64,000 nt of DNA, taken from Roseivirga misakiensis. GTDB lineage: Bacteria; Bacteroidota; Bacteroidia; Cytophagales; Cyclobacteriaceae. Every line of letters starts with the position of its first letter. Position 1 is the first letter of the stretch. Of the stretch, positions 1-8,521 are shown piece by piece. Under the pieces are notes generated by a model that had not been told where the DNA came from, did no database searches, and saw only the letters and a list, made by a program, of their open reading frames with translations. A program made the position numbers and the translations under genes. The stretch covers positions 1-64,000 of the forward strand of contig NZ_MDGQ01000003.1 of the NCBI RefSeq assembly GCF_001747105.1, written 5' to 3'.

Positions 1-310
1 ACAATCAATTACTCGAAGTAAACGTAACTCAGAAAAGATATCTCACTCCTCCAAATCTTGACAGTCACTAGCGTTCTAGCAACCCCTTTTTTAACACCCT
101 GGCAATCTCTCATCCCCAAAGCGGATGCAAAGGTAATGAAAAGAATTTGATTTAATTACTTCTTAATCGAAATAAATTTTAAATCTTTTTTCAGCGTTTC
201 AAAACTTGTCTCCGTTTCATTCAAACGGGACGCAAATGTAGCAAGCTTATCTTGATCTGACCAAGCTTTTACAAAAGATTTTTTAAAGAATTTTCTAACT
301 GATTGAAGCC
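1..310. other. Non-coding flank with leftward promoter-like boxes
   Basis: No convincing coding frame is visible. Read on the minus strand, the stretch holds two matches to the Bacteroidota -7 consensus TAnnTTTG: TACCTTTG (plus coordinates 128-135) and TACATTTG (233-240). Both would drive transcription leftwards, out of the window, so a gene start or a structured RNA probably lies just left of position 1. Position 311 is the end of the DUF2480 gene, which is also transcribed leftwards, so the region separates two transcription units on the same strand. Confidence 0.5.
233..264 (-). promoter_or_regulatory. Candidate leftward Bacteroidota promoter
   Basis: On the minus strand a TTG (complement of 262-264) is followed after 21 bases by TACATTTG (complement of 233-240). 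This matches the primary sigma-factor promoter layout described for Bacteroidota (TTG near -33, TAnnTTTG near -7, spacing about 19-21). The expected start is near 226, reading out of the left edge. The gene served is not in the window. Confidence 0.5.
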
Positions 311-832
311 CTAGTTTTTAGGCTGTCTTGGCTTCTTATATAAGGGTACCGTGCTGCACGGTTCTCCATACATTAAGCTCTTTACTTTAGGTTTTAATAA
401 CCGAGCAATTTCCACATAGGCCGATTCTGGCACTGGCAAATCACCACAACCTTTTACCACTACTGGCCTATTTTCTAATACTTCTAAATCGATCTTTGAC
501 AGAGCTTCTTTAAATAAAGCGTATTCCAATGTTTCTAAAGAGCCCATTACTATCATATGGGCAACTCCTTCTAGCTTGGTTGTTAAGAGCATATATGCCC
601 ATGTGGGCACAATAGCATCGGCCGAACAGACCAAAGCGACGTTCTTTCCAGCATAATGATTCCAGTCGTGAGACTTAACGAATTCTCTAAAATCCTTCTC
701 CCTTAGAATCATGCCTTGAAAAAGATTATCGGCTATATCATAAACCACTCGCTCTCCTGCATGATAATGCTCTTCCAAATCGATCGAAACGATCGGACTG
801 TTTGCTACTCTATTAACTATCTCCCCTTCCAT
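311..832 (-). CDS. DUF2480 family protein
   Basis: This 173-aa soluble protein has no signal peptide or membrane segment. It matches what I recognise as the DUF2480 family, a small Bacteroidota-specific family of unknown function. Visible traits are an N-terminal stretch beginning MEGEIVNRVANSP, a tryptophan/tyrosine-rich centre (residues 50-85) and a conserved-looking KGCGDLPVPESAYVE stretch near residues 127-141 with one cysteine. It is the last gene of a tight leftward run, starting 2 bases after the tsaB stop codon, so it is almost certainly co-transcribed with tsaB and the genes upstream. No function can be read from the sequence. Confidence 0.85.
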   Translation of the reverse strand: MEGEIVNRVANSPIVSIDLEEHYHAGERVVYDIADNLFQGMILREKDFREFVKSHDWNHYAGKNVALVCSADAIVPTWAYMLLTTKLEGVAHMIVMGSLETLEYALFKEALSKIDLEVLENRPVVVKGCGDLPVPESAYVEIARLLKPKVKSLMYGEPCSTVPLYKKPRQPKN

Positions 833-834
833 AT

Positions 835-1521
835 CTATAATAAAGGTTTAGGCACAGTTGCTCTAAATGCTTTCAAATAAAACGGCTCAAAATAGGCTAC
901 ATCCTCAAAGCTTTCACTCAGGCATTTTTGATACGCCAATTGGCCAACCGCCCAAGCAGAAGGTGTAATGTCATTTATAAACCTAGCATTGGCACCCCCT
1001 TCTACTAAAGGCTCAAATTTGTTCGAGCCGCCGCCAAAGAATAACACCGTTTTTTCCCGAAGGGTTTCCAAAAAGCTTTGTTCGTCTAAAATCATCGGTG
1101 CGACTTCTTGAATTGTATTCAAATCACTATCAAATAGCGCAGTATACACCTCCATACGTCGAGCGTCCAGCATGGGTGCCAAATGAAACTTTTCTGTATT
1201 ACGTGTATTCACCTCATGGGCCAAAGCTGCAAGTGTCGGAATAGCGATTAATGGTTTGTCCAGCGCATAGCATATCCCCTTTGCTGTGGATACACCTATT
1301 CTTAGACCTGTATAGGAACCGGGACCTTCTGAAACTGCTATTGCCGAAAAACTCCCTAACTCCAAACCACATTGCTTGAGCGTATCTTGTATGATTACGG
1401 TCAAAAGATTTGAATGAGATTTCTCCAAAAACAATTTCTGTGTCGCCACGACATCATTACCATCGGTTATGGCAATGGAGCAAACTGTTGTGGAAGTCTC
1501 TATACTTAAGATTAAGGCCAT
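835..1521 (-). CDS. tsaB: tRNA threonylcarbamoyladenosine biosynthesis protein TsaB
   Basis: A 228-aa member of the ASKHA fold. The N-terminal phosphate-1-like motif (LSIETSTTVCSIAI, residues 4-17) and the EGPGSYTGLRIGVSTAKGI block (about residues 65-83) are hallmarks of TsaB/YeaZ. TsaB is the non-catalytic partner of TsaD and TsaE that makes t6A37 in tRNAs reading ANN codons; it acts in the cytoplasm. The length agrees with bacterial TsaB (about 220-240 aa) and not with the longer TsaD, and there is no HxxxH metal site. The ATG at 1521 lies 14 bases downstream of the TauE/SafE stop. Placement in a run with rnpA and rpmH fits a housekeeping translation operon. Confidence 0.93.
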   Translation of the reverse strand: MALILSIETSTTVCSIAITDGNDVVATQKLFLEKSHSNLLTVIIQDTLKQCGLELGSFSAIAVSEGPGSYTGLRIGVSTAKGICYALDKPLIAIPTLAALAHEVNTRNTEKFHLAPMLDARRMEVYTALFDSDLNTIQEVAPMILDEQSFLETLREKTVLFFGGGSNKFEPLVEGGANARFINDITPSAWAVGQLAYQKCLSESFEDVAYFEPFYLKAFRATVPKPLL

Positions 1522-1535
1522 CGGCTTTTAAGTTT

Positions 1536-2348
1536 TCAGATCAGTTGAATCACCTTGTCAGCAATTACCACTAAAACAAAAAGTACAAAGATATAACTGA
1601 TTAATCGATTTGATAATTTTCTACCGACAATCACCCCAAATGGAGAACCGATTATTACCCCTAAAGAAATTATCAATGCCAAGGGCCATACAATATACCC
1701 CGTACTTTGATTTGAGTATTCTATCATGGGCGTTTCGAAAATATTGTAAACTGACAATACAAATGAGGTGATGAATATTACCCCAAGGGAAATTGATTTT
1801 GCTTTATGCATGGGCATCTTGAGCCCGCTATTGAGGATAGGTATTATAACGGTACCACCTCCCAGTCCTGAGAGTGCGGAAACTGTTCCAGCGGCTGCAC
1901 CAATACCACCTAGTCCTAAAAAGGAAGGTTTCTTCTCGTATTCACCTCCAATCGGCTTTCTTGACTGCATTAAAGTTCTGACTGCAATGAAAAACATAAT
2001 TAATATGACTACGATGTTAAATTGATCTCGTTGATATAAAGGCGTATTGACAAAAAGTAGTAAGACCAACATGGAGCAGATGGCTCCAAAAAAACCGATA
2101 GAAATGACTTGCTTCCAGAAAAACTCTTTCCGCTTCATTAATGCAATATTCCCAGAAAGCGCGGCGAATGTTGTCCCGAAAAGAGAGTTAGCAATTGTGT
2201 ACTGCACAATTTCCTCTTGAGGGAACCCCATATTCAATAATAGATAAGGAAGTACGAGGATGTACATTACCCCTCCTCCAATACCGATTAGGCCAGCCAG
2301 AAAACCACCGACAAGCCCCATAACAAAGAGGAGAAGAAAATCTTGCAT
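1536..2348 (-). CDS. TauE/SafE family membrane permease
   Basis: A 270-aa integral membrane protein with about eight hydrophobic segments. It shows the internal symmetry of the TauE/SafE (DUF81) family: a glycine-rich GGFLAGLIGIGGG motif near residues 14-26 and a second GTVSALSGLGGGT motif near residues 154-166. Family members export organosulfur anions such as sulfite or sulfoacetate, or act as other anion carriers; the substrate cannot be told here. It lies between the S41 protease (8-base gap) and tsaB (14-base gap) in the leftward operon. No sulfur-metabolism gene is nearby, so the functional link with its neighbours is unclear. Confidence 0.9.
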   Translation of the reverse strand: MQDFLLLFVMGLVGGFLAGLIGIGGGVMYILVLPYLLLNMGFPQEEIVQYTIANSLFGTTFAALSGNIALMKRKEFFWKQVISIGFFGAICSMLVLLLFVNTPLYQRDQFNIVVILIMFFIAVRTLMQSRKPIGGEYEKKPSFLGLGGIGAAAGTVSALSGLGGGTVIIPILNSGLKMPMHKAKSISLGVIFITSFVLSVYNIFETPMIEYSNQSTGYIVWPLALIISLGVIIGSPFGVIVGRKLSNRLISYIFVLFVLVVIADKVIQLI

Positions 2349-2356
2349 AAAATGGG

Positions 2357-4015
2357 CTAGTTACCCTGTAGGGTATTCTGATATTGTTCAGAATCAGAAA
2401 GTATCTCAATCGCTTTGATCACGTCATTATCATTCTCGAATGAAGCTTCTAGCCTACCTTCTTCTAATAGTGTCCTTGCTACAAATTCATCCTTCAGGAA
2501 TACCTTGATCTCTTCTTTGTTGCGATCTAAGTCTAGTAACAAGTCATTGGCAACAAGTTGTTCTAATGAAGCAATTTGATCCTTAACTTTTTCGTAATCC
2601 AATGCTGATTCTGCTGCTTCTTTAAATCGCTGTACTTCTTCCTGCAATTTTGAGGTGTAAATCAATTCCCTTCCCGAGACCCAAGTTTTAAAAGCCTCAT
2701 ACAACTCATCTGAAATCACAAAATCTTTTGCCTCTTCTGATACTTCGACAGTACCTGAATACTCATTTCCAAAACGGAAAAATAAATCTGACTGCAATAA
2801 GGAGGTTGTGATTGGTGCAATCACTCTTAATTCTGTCTTAAAATCTGGATCAACACCGCCACCGTCGAAAACGACTCGACCATTATTTGTCTGGAACGCC
2901 GTTTTTAGCGAGTCCGCAATTTTACCCACACTGCCATCTTCATTTCTATTACTATAGTCTATGGCTTGAATACATCGTCCACTCGGTGTATAGTATTTGG
3001 CAATCGTCACCTTCATTTGAGAATTATAAGAAAGCGGCATGGTACGTTGGACCAATCCTTTTCCGAACGATTTTCTACCTATCAGTATTCCTCGATCGTA
3101 GTCTTGCATTACACCAGCTACGATTTCAGAGGCAGAAGCACTGGAGCTATTCACCAGTACTGCGACAGGTATATCGGTATCCGTAGCCACATTTAAAGTC
3201 TTATAGGTGGCATTCATTTCTTTCAGTTTACCCTTGGTGGTAACAACAAGTTCTCCCTTATCAATAAATAGGTTTGAAATATTGACAGCCTCATTTAACA
3301 AACCACCGCCATTATCTCTCAGGTCTATAATGATTTTTTCTGCACCTTCTTTTTTCAAAGCCCTTAGGGCAGATTTCACTTCCCTAGACGCTTTATCTCT
3401 AAACCCGGTTAACTTAATAAGCCCCACATCTTCGCTGACCATACCGAAGTAAGGAACATTGGGCAATTCAATTTTTTCGAGTTCTACTTCAATATTCAGT
3501 GTTTCAGAGCCAGATCGGCGAACCAATAAATCAATCGTACTAGAAGATTGACCTCTTAAATATTCGCTTGCCTTATCATAGTCATTGGCGACATCTATTC
3601 CGTTGATTGAAATGATTTCATCTCCTCTTTTTAGACCTGCGCGATCGGCAGCGAAACCTTTATTTGGCATAACAACCATGACCTTTTTGTCATACTTTTC
3701 ACCGATTACAGCACCAATACCTCCATACTGACCAGTGTTTTCGGTACGTACATCTTCAATCTGGTCTTCAGGGTAGTAAACTGTATAGGGATCAAGGGTA
3801 GCGAGCATTGCATCAATACCCGTTTCCATTATTGTATTGGGGTTAATATCGTCGACATAATTTGCATTCACCTCTTTATACATGGTGGCGAATATGTCTA
3901 GGTTCTTAAGTATCTCGAAGTACTTGTCGTTTTGAGGTGCGGTGAATGACCAAAGTAAGAATCCCGATACTACGATAGACTGCAAATATCTTTTCTTCAT
4001 TCTTGGCTTCCTCAT
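2357..4015 (-). CDS. S41 family C-terminal processing protease (Ctp/Prc type)
   Basis: A 552-aa serine protease. An N-terminal hydrophobic anchor or signal (about residues 8-25) is followed by a helical segment, a PDZ domain (about 95-170, with YGGIGAVIG and GLKRGDEIISINGIDV) and the S41 catalytic core. The Ser/Lys dyad is visible: S294 in SSSASASEI and K319 in KSFGKG, 25 residues apart as in Prc and CtpB. The C-terminal 150 residues are helical and charged. Such enzymes trim C-termini of periplasmic or envelope proteins. The ATG at 4015 lies 4 bases from the rnpA stop, so the gene is co-transcribed with rnpA and rpmH. An alternative start at Met6 is equally compatible with the signal. Confidence 0.93.
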   Translation of the reverse strand: MRKPRMKKRYLQSIVVSGFLLWSFTAPQNDKYFEILKNLDIFATMYKEVNANYVDDINPNTIMETGIDAMLATLDPYTVYYPEDQIEDVRTENTGQYGGIGAVIGEKYDKKVMVVMPNKGFAADRAGLKRGDEIISINGIDVANDYDKASEYLRGQSSSTIDLLVRRSGSETLNIEVELEKIELPNVPYFGMVSEDVGLIKLTGFRDKASREVKSALRALKKEGAEKIIIDLRDNGGGLLNEAVNISNLFIDKGELVVTTKGKLKEMNATYKTLNVATDTDIPVAVLVNSSSASASEIVAGVMQDYDRGILIGRKSFGKGLVQRTMPLSYNSQMKVTIAKYYTPSGRCIQAIDYSNRNEDGSVGKIADSLKTAFQTNNGRVVFDGGGVDPDFKTELRVIAPITTSLLQSDLFFRFGNEYSGTVEVSEEAKDFVISDELYEAFKTWVSGRELIYTSKLQEEVQRFKEAAESALDYEKVKDQIASLEQLVANDLLLDLDRNKEEIKVFLKDEFVARTLLEEGRLEASFENDNDVIKAIEILSDSEQYQNTLQGN

Positions 4016-4019
4016 AAAC

Positions 4020-4430
4020 TTAGGGGTCTTTAGATTCTACTAATTCTTTTCTCAAACGAAGAAGTGATTTCTTTAGTTTAGATTCGATAAAATCAAATGG
4101 CATCACCTCTTTTCCCGTATAAATATAACCAATCAATGCTTTTGAAGAAGTGTCGGCATCTGGATCAAGGGAATGTTTATTCAGGCGGTAGGCTTCTTTG
4201 ATGAGCCGTTTGATTTTATTTCTAGTCACAGCCTTTTTAAATTTCTTCTTAGAAACAGAAACAAGTACTTGATTAGACGTTAAATCTTCCTTGGGCAGGA
4301 AGATAATTTTGAAAGGGTATAAATAAAAAGAGGAGCCTTCGTTAAAAAGCTCCTGTATTAATTTTTTGCTATGTAGTCTTTCCGACTTAGGGAAAGTGAA
4401 TTTCAAATTGTCTGTAGTTAACGCTGACAC
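4020..4430 (-). CDS. rnpA: Ribonuclease P protein component
   Basis: A 136-aa basic protein of the RnpA family, which binds M1 RNA and helps remove tRNA 5' leaders. The KFTFPKSERLHSKK start region and the RNR signature (TRNKIKRLIKEAYRLNK, about residues 69-85) are clear. There is no ATG start: the listed start is GTG at 4430. A TTG (Leu9, complement of 4404-4406) just before KFTFPKSERL is another possible start, because many homologues begin right there. It follows rpmH by 35 bases, the classic rpmH-rnpA pairing, but yidC is absent and an S41 protease takes the next position. Confidence 0.95.
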   Translation of the reverse strand: MSALTTDNLKFTFPKSERLHSKKLIQELFNEGSSFYLYPFKIIFLPKEDLTSNQVLVSVSKKKFKKAVTRNKIKRLIKEAYRLNKHSLDPDADTSSKALIGYIYTGKEVMPFDFIESKLKKSLLRLRKELVESKDP

Positions 4431-4465
4431 GAGGTTTAATTTAGCAAAACCTCAGCAGGACAGAA

Positions 4466-4624
4466 TTACTTACCGTGATTTCTTTCGTCAGAAACAGTAA
4501 GCTTGTGTCTTCCTTTAGCTCTACGTCTCGCGATCACGCTTCTACCGTTAGCAGACTCCATTCTAGATCTGAAACCGTGCTTATTTTTTCTTTTTCTCTG
4601 CGAAGGTTGAAATGTTCTCTTCAT
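4466..4624 (-). CDS. rpmH: 50S ribosomal protein L34
   Basis: A 52-aa highly basic protein encoded by ATG 4624 to TAA 4466. It carries the invariant L34 pattern: [19 protein letters not shown] followed by [18 protein letters not shown] and a short tail ending NHGK. Bacteroidota L34 proteins have this slightly extended C-terminus. L34 is a late-assembling protein of the large ribosomal subunit. It is the first gene of the leftward operon and lies 32 bases from a strong -7 box at 4656-4663. Confidence 0.98.
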   Translation of the reverse strand: MKRTFQPSQRKRKNKHGFRSRMESANGRSVIARRRAKGRHKLTVSDERNHGK

Positions 4625-4655
4625 GGTATTTTTATCTTTCTCTCAAAAAGGAATG

Positions 4656-4686
4656 CAAAGATAAGTACCTTTTTCATTTTTACCAA
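4656..4686 (-). promoter_or_regulatory. Promoter of the rpmH-rnpA operon
   Basis: Read on the minus strand, TTG (complement of 4684-4686) is followed after exactly 20 bases by TATCTTTG (complement of 4656-4663). This is an excellent match to the Bacteroidota housekeeping promoter (TTG, 19-21 bases, TAnnTTTG). The transcript would start around 4649, about 25 bases upstream of the rpmH start codon. It likely drives all six leftward genes down to 311, since their gaps are only 2-35 bases. Confidence 0.75.
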
Positions 4687-4732
4687 CGTGAGTGCAAAAT
4701 TGTTTAGCTTTATTCTTTATCACTAAAACTAC

Positions 4733-6418
4733 ATGATCTACAACATTTCGTTTAGTAAGCCTACCACCCATTTTCTAACCTTTGAGGTTGTTATAGACTC
4801 TGCCAAAGCAAATTTACTAATACAACTTCCTAACTGGCGACCGGGGCGTTATCAAATTCAAAATTTTGCCAAAAGAATTAAAAATATGGCAGCCTTTGAT
4901 GCGAACGGAAGTCCAATTGCGATAAGCAAGGAGGATAAAAGTTCTTGGCGCCTGAGCAACGAGGCAGGCGATGTGACTATTTCTTATGACTATTTCGCCT
5001 TTGCTATGGATGCAGGCAACTCTTGGCTTGACGATGAACAGGTTTATCTCAACTTCATTAATTGCTGTATTTACGATCCTGAACGGTTAAATGATCCATG
5101 CGAAGTAAGGCTAACCCTACCCGAGTCATATAAAATCGCATCTGGACTAATGTCTATCAGTGAAAACACACTTTACTCCCCTAGTTTTTATCAATTAGTA
5201 GATAGTCCTCTTTTTGCCAGTGCTACTTTGAGGCAGGTTAATTACACAAGCAATAATTCTCATTTCCACTTATGGATACAAGGGGAACATCCAAAATCGG
5301 ATGAGGAGCTAATTTCGGATTTTAAGGCTTTCACTGATTTACAAATCGAGGTGATGGGTGAATTTCCTTGTCCTGAATACCACTTCCTTTTTCAGTGCCT
5401 CCCGTATAAACACTATCATGGAGTAGAGCATTGGAACTCAACTGTTATAACGATCGGACCCGCGGCTGCGCTATCGGAAAGAAGTCTTTATAAAGAATTT
5501 CTAGGTGTTAGCTCACATGAACTCTTTCATACTTGGAATGTAATTCGACTTCGCCCCGAAGAAATGACTCCATATGATTTTCAAAATGAAAATTATCATA
5601 CCACTGGTTTTGTCACAGAAGGTGTCACTACTTACTACGGAGATTTATTTCTAGCTAGATCGGGCGTTTTCAGCTTAAGCGAATATCTAGGTGAACTGAA
5701 CAAATTACTGAAGCGGCATTACGAAAATGAGGGCAGAAATACCTACTCCGTCGCTGAATCTTCTTTTGATCTTTGGCTCAACGGTTATGAAAAAGGGATT
5801 CCCGGTAGAAAAGTGTCCATCTACAATGAAGGTGCGCTGGCCGCCACGATCTTAGACCTGCTGATTCGAGATAAGTTTGATAATCAAAAATCTTTGGATG
5901 ATGTAATGCACCTCATGTGGCGACGGCATGGCAAAACCTTTAGTGGTTACAGTTTCGATGATTACAAGGTGGCAGCTGAAGAAGTTTTTGAAGCATCATT
6001 AGATACTTACTTCATGGAAATTGTTTGTGGCACTTCACCTTATGAAACCTATCTGAATAAGCTTTTACCAAAATTTGGATTGTCTTTTGAAATCCATCAA
6101 TCCGAACAAATTGAAGAAAGGTATTTTGGATTTCGACTAAGCGAAAATACAATTATTGATATCGCATCTGGATCTCTTGCCGAGGGCTTACTCAGTATTG
6201 GCGATAAAATTCAATCTATTAACGGAAGCGAAAGTACAGATGTGCCGAATCAACCTGAACTTACATTGATCATCAATCGATTCGGTAGAGAAATGCACAT
6301 TCAATTGCAAAGGGATATCCATGAATACTTTAGTATTTATCAAGTAAAGGAAATTGAAAGGATGGATACCTCTCAACGGGAGAGAATGAAAGGATGGCTT
6401 GAGGCATGCATTCAATAA
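4733..6418 (+). CDS. M61 family metallopeptidase with C-terminal PDZ domain
   Basis: A 561-aa protein of the M61 (glycyl aminopeptidase-like) family. Order: N-terminal beta domain (about 1-165, with the LPNWRPGRYQIQNFAKRI motif typical of M61), a gluzincin catalytic domain, and a PDZ-like C-terminal region (about 440-530). The zinc site is HELFH (262-266) with the third ligand probably E296 in VTEGVTTYYGD. Mechanistically it is an M1-like aminopeptidase. Unlike many relatives it shows no signal peptide, so it may act in the cytoplasm. The ATG at 4733 faces the divergent rpmH promoter. A hairpin terminator follows 2 bases after the stop. Confidence 0.92.
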   Translation: MIYNISFSKPTTHFLTFEVVIDSAKANLLIQLPNWRPGRYQIQNFAKRIKNMAAFDANGSPIAISKEDKSSWRLSNEAGDVTISYDYFAFAMDAGNSWLDDEQVYLNFINCCIYDPERLNDPCEVRLTLPESYKIASGLMSISENTLYSPSFYQLVDSPLFASATLRQVNYTSNNSHFHLWIQGEHPKSDEELISDFKAFTDLQIEVMGEFPCPEYHFLFQCLPYKHYHGVEHWNSTVITIGPAAALSERSLYKEFLGVSSHELFHTWNVIRLRPEEMTPYDFQNENYHTTGFVTEGVTTYYGDLFLARSGVFSLSEYLGELNKLLKRHYENEGRNTYSVAESSFDLWLNGYEKGIPGRKVSIYNEGALAATILDLLIRDKFDNQKSLDDVMHLMWRRHGKTFSGYSFDDYKVAAEEVFEASLDTYFMEIVCGTSPYETYLNKLLPKFGLSFEIHQSEQIEERYFGFRLSENTIIDIASGSLAEGLLSIGDKIQSINGSESTDVPNQPELTLIINRFGREMHIQLQRDIHEYFSIYQVKEIERMDTSQRERMKGWLEACIQ

Positions 6419-6420
6419 AA

Positions 6421-6448
6421 AAGGCTCCGAGTTTTCGGAGCCTTTTTT
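6421..6448. terminator. Bidirectional rho-independent terminator
   Basis: A perfect 10-bp stem AAGGCTCCGA/TCGGAGCCTT (6421-6430 with 6435-6444) with loop GTTT is followed by a T run on the plus strand and preceded by an A run. It can therefore terminate both the M61 gene and the leftward M16 gene, which converge here. Confidence 0.9.
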
Positions 6449-6466
6449 ATGCATGATTGAAAATTC

Positions 6467-8521
6467 TTATTTGTTAAATACAGAAGTATCTAAATCGCCA
6501 TTTACGACAACTTCGTCTGAAATGAACTCAAGTGTAACAGGTAATTGACCACCTGATTGAGCAAATTTATAAGGAATCATGATGCCATTTACCTCACGGT
6601 AATCCGAAAGATCAATTGTGCCAGATGGCCCTAATTCTATCCTTACTTTTAATCCCGACGCTACGTCATAGTACTCATTTACAGTAATGCTGCCCAAGTT
6701 AATTTCAATTCGATGTGCTTCTTTGCTATCGATTTTTGAAGTTCCCTTATATGCCAGTTTAAAACCAACCTCTTCATAGAATCTTTCTCCAAAAAGGGTT
6801 CCTTGATATTTCATCAATTCCTTAAATGGACCAGGAGGCGATTGCGTTTGCCCACCTGCCTTAAGAAAGGCATCACCTGCATTATAAACTTGATATACTT
6901 CTCCTTGGCCAGGAATCACTTGTACATCTGCAAATTTATCTGGCCCCTGTTGGTAAACAGTCCTTGTTAGGGTAAAGCTTTGGCCAGCCATATTTAGTGA
7001 GGCAGTACTTTTATTCACAACGGATTTCACGCCATCTACGGCTGCTTTACCTCCAATTGCTTCTATGTATTTATCCAGAATTGATCGAGGAGAAATATCA
7101 GCGATTACTTTCTTGGTCGGGTCCTGAACTGGGTTTCCTTCGGAATCGTAGAACTTTACTTCACCAAAAGCTTTCAACTTCTCAGCGATTTCCTCCGCTT
7201 TACCAACTACAACCACATTTGCTTTATCTGGTCTAACGATCTTTTTAGCCACTCTTTGAATGTCTGAAAGTGTAACCGCTTCGAGTCTTTTCAGGTAAGT
7301 AGCGAAATAGTCTTCAGGCAGGTTATTGATTTCAGTACTCAAGGCAAATTGCGCTGCAGTACCTCTATTTTCTAATGAACGCCCAAAAGAACCTCTGATA
7401 GCACTTTTAGCAGCATCTAGTTCTTCCTGAGTAACTTGCTCGTTACCAATACGCTCCAATTCATACATAAACTGGACTAAAGCACTGTCCGTAACCTCAT
7501 TTCTGACACTTGCGGACGCGTAAAAACTTGAACTGTAACGGCTGCTTCCAACATCTGAGTAAGCACCATAAGTATAACCTTTGTCCTCTCTTAAATTCAT
7601 GAAAAGTCTTGCCGACCCTCCTCCTCCTAGGATGTTATTCATTAACGAAACAGCCAAGATATCATCGTTACCAGGTTTGTTATCTACAGGATAAGTGATA
7701 TTAATTACTGACTGAACTGAAGAAGGCCTATCAACCACAGATATAACAGTCTTTTCGATCGGCTTAGGCGCAGTGAACTCTTCTTTTTCAACATCACCTT
7801 TTTTCCAATCGCCAAAGTATTTCTTAGCAAGTTTTTGAGCATCTTTTTTGTTGATATCTCCCACAATGACTAAGTAGGCTATGTTCGGCTTAAAGTATCT
7901 TGCATAGTGACTTTTGAGATCTTCGATGGTAATATTCTTAACAGTCTCTTCAGTCACAATCTCGCCATATGGATGATCCTTACCATAGTTCAGTATTCCA
8001 CCTAGCTGGCTTGCAATTGTATTCGGATCTTCCGTCGATTGCTTTAAACCAGTCAAGGTCTGCTCTACCGCTCTTTCGAACTCATCCTCTGGAAATGATG
8101 GGTTGTATAGAATATCTGTCATGATTTTCAATACACCCTCTTTGTACTTGGATAAGGAGAACGCTGACATAGAAGTGGCACCGGCATTTACTGATGCCCC
8201 CATAAAGTCTATTTCTTCGTTCAGCTGATCTTTAGTTTTGGTTTTCGTTCCGGCACTCATGACCTGTCCGAAAATCCCGGCATAACCTCCTTTATCACCC
8301 TCTGTAATAGGTCCAGTGATAAAAGATAAGTTCCAGCTTAGTGTCGGAAGTTTGTGGTTCTCAGCGACAATTACAGTCAACCCGTTCTTTAGCGTAAACT
8401 TCTCATAATCTCCAATCTTCAGCTCTTTTGCTGGTGCTGGTTCAGGAAGTTTAGTTCTATCTATTTGTGCAGTGGCATTAAAAGTGATTAGCACCAATGC
8501 AAGTATCAATATCTTTTTCAT
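6467..8521 (-). CDS. M16 family protease-like protein, non-catalytic subunit with C-terminal extension
   Basis: A 684-aa secreted protein with an N-terminal signal peptide (about residues 1-19, ending NATAQ). Residues about 35-465 form two M16 domains, but the inverzincin HxxEH zinc motif is absent: the aligned stretch reads GYAGIFGQVM (about 81-90). It is therefore likely the inactive partner of the neighbouring M16 enzyme, like the alpha subunit of mitochondrial processing peptidase. A roughly 210-aa C-terminal extension (about 475-684) resembles outer-membrane-lipoprotein-sorting or DUF4292-type beta folds in its repeated strands (GxAAVDGVKSV start). Its ATG overlaps the upstream stop codon by one base (TAATG), indicating translational coupling. 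Confidence 0.88.
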   Translation of the reverse strand: MKKILILALVLITFNATAQIDRTKLPEPAPAKELKIGDYEKFTLKNGLTVIVAENHKLPTLSWNLSFITGPITEGDKGGYAGIFGQVMSAGTKTKTKDQLNEEIDFMGASVNAGATSMSAFSLSKYKEGVLKIMTDILYNPSFPEDEFERAVEQTLTGLKQSTEDPNTIASQLGGILNYGKDHPYGEIVTEETVKNITIEDLKSHYARYFKPNIAYLVIVGDINKKDAQKLAKKYFGDWKKGDVEKEEFTAPKPIEKTVISVVDRPSSVQSVINITYPVDNKPGNDDILAVSLMNNILGGGGSARLFMNLREDKGYTYGAYSDVGSSRYSSSFYASASVRNEVTDSALVQFMYELERIGNEQVTQEELDAAKSAIRGSFGRSLENRGTAAQFALSTEINNLPEDYFATYLKRLEAVTLSDIQRVAKKIVRPDKANVVVVGKAEEIAEKLKAFGEVKFYDSEGNPVQDPTKKVIADISPRSILDKYIEAIGGKAAVDGVKSVVNKSTASLNMAGQSFTLTRTVYQQGPDKFADVQVIPGQGEVYQVYNAGDAFLKAGGQTQSPPGPFKELMKYQGTLFGERFYEEVGFKLAYKGTSKIDSKEAHRIEINLGSITVNEYYDVASGLKVRIELGPSGTIDLSDYREVNGIMIPYKFAQSGGQLPVTLEFISDEVVVNGDLDTSVFNK

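Noticed and set aside
4475-4726. Plus-strand ORF of 83 codons antisense to rpmH
   Set aside because: It overlaps the clear L34 gene and its promoter and has no recognisable features.
2188-4730. Plus-strand and off-frame ORFs at 2188-2409, 2887-3186, 2966-3196 and 3207-3452
   Set aside because: All are shadows of the TauE/SafE and S41 genes in other frames.
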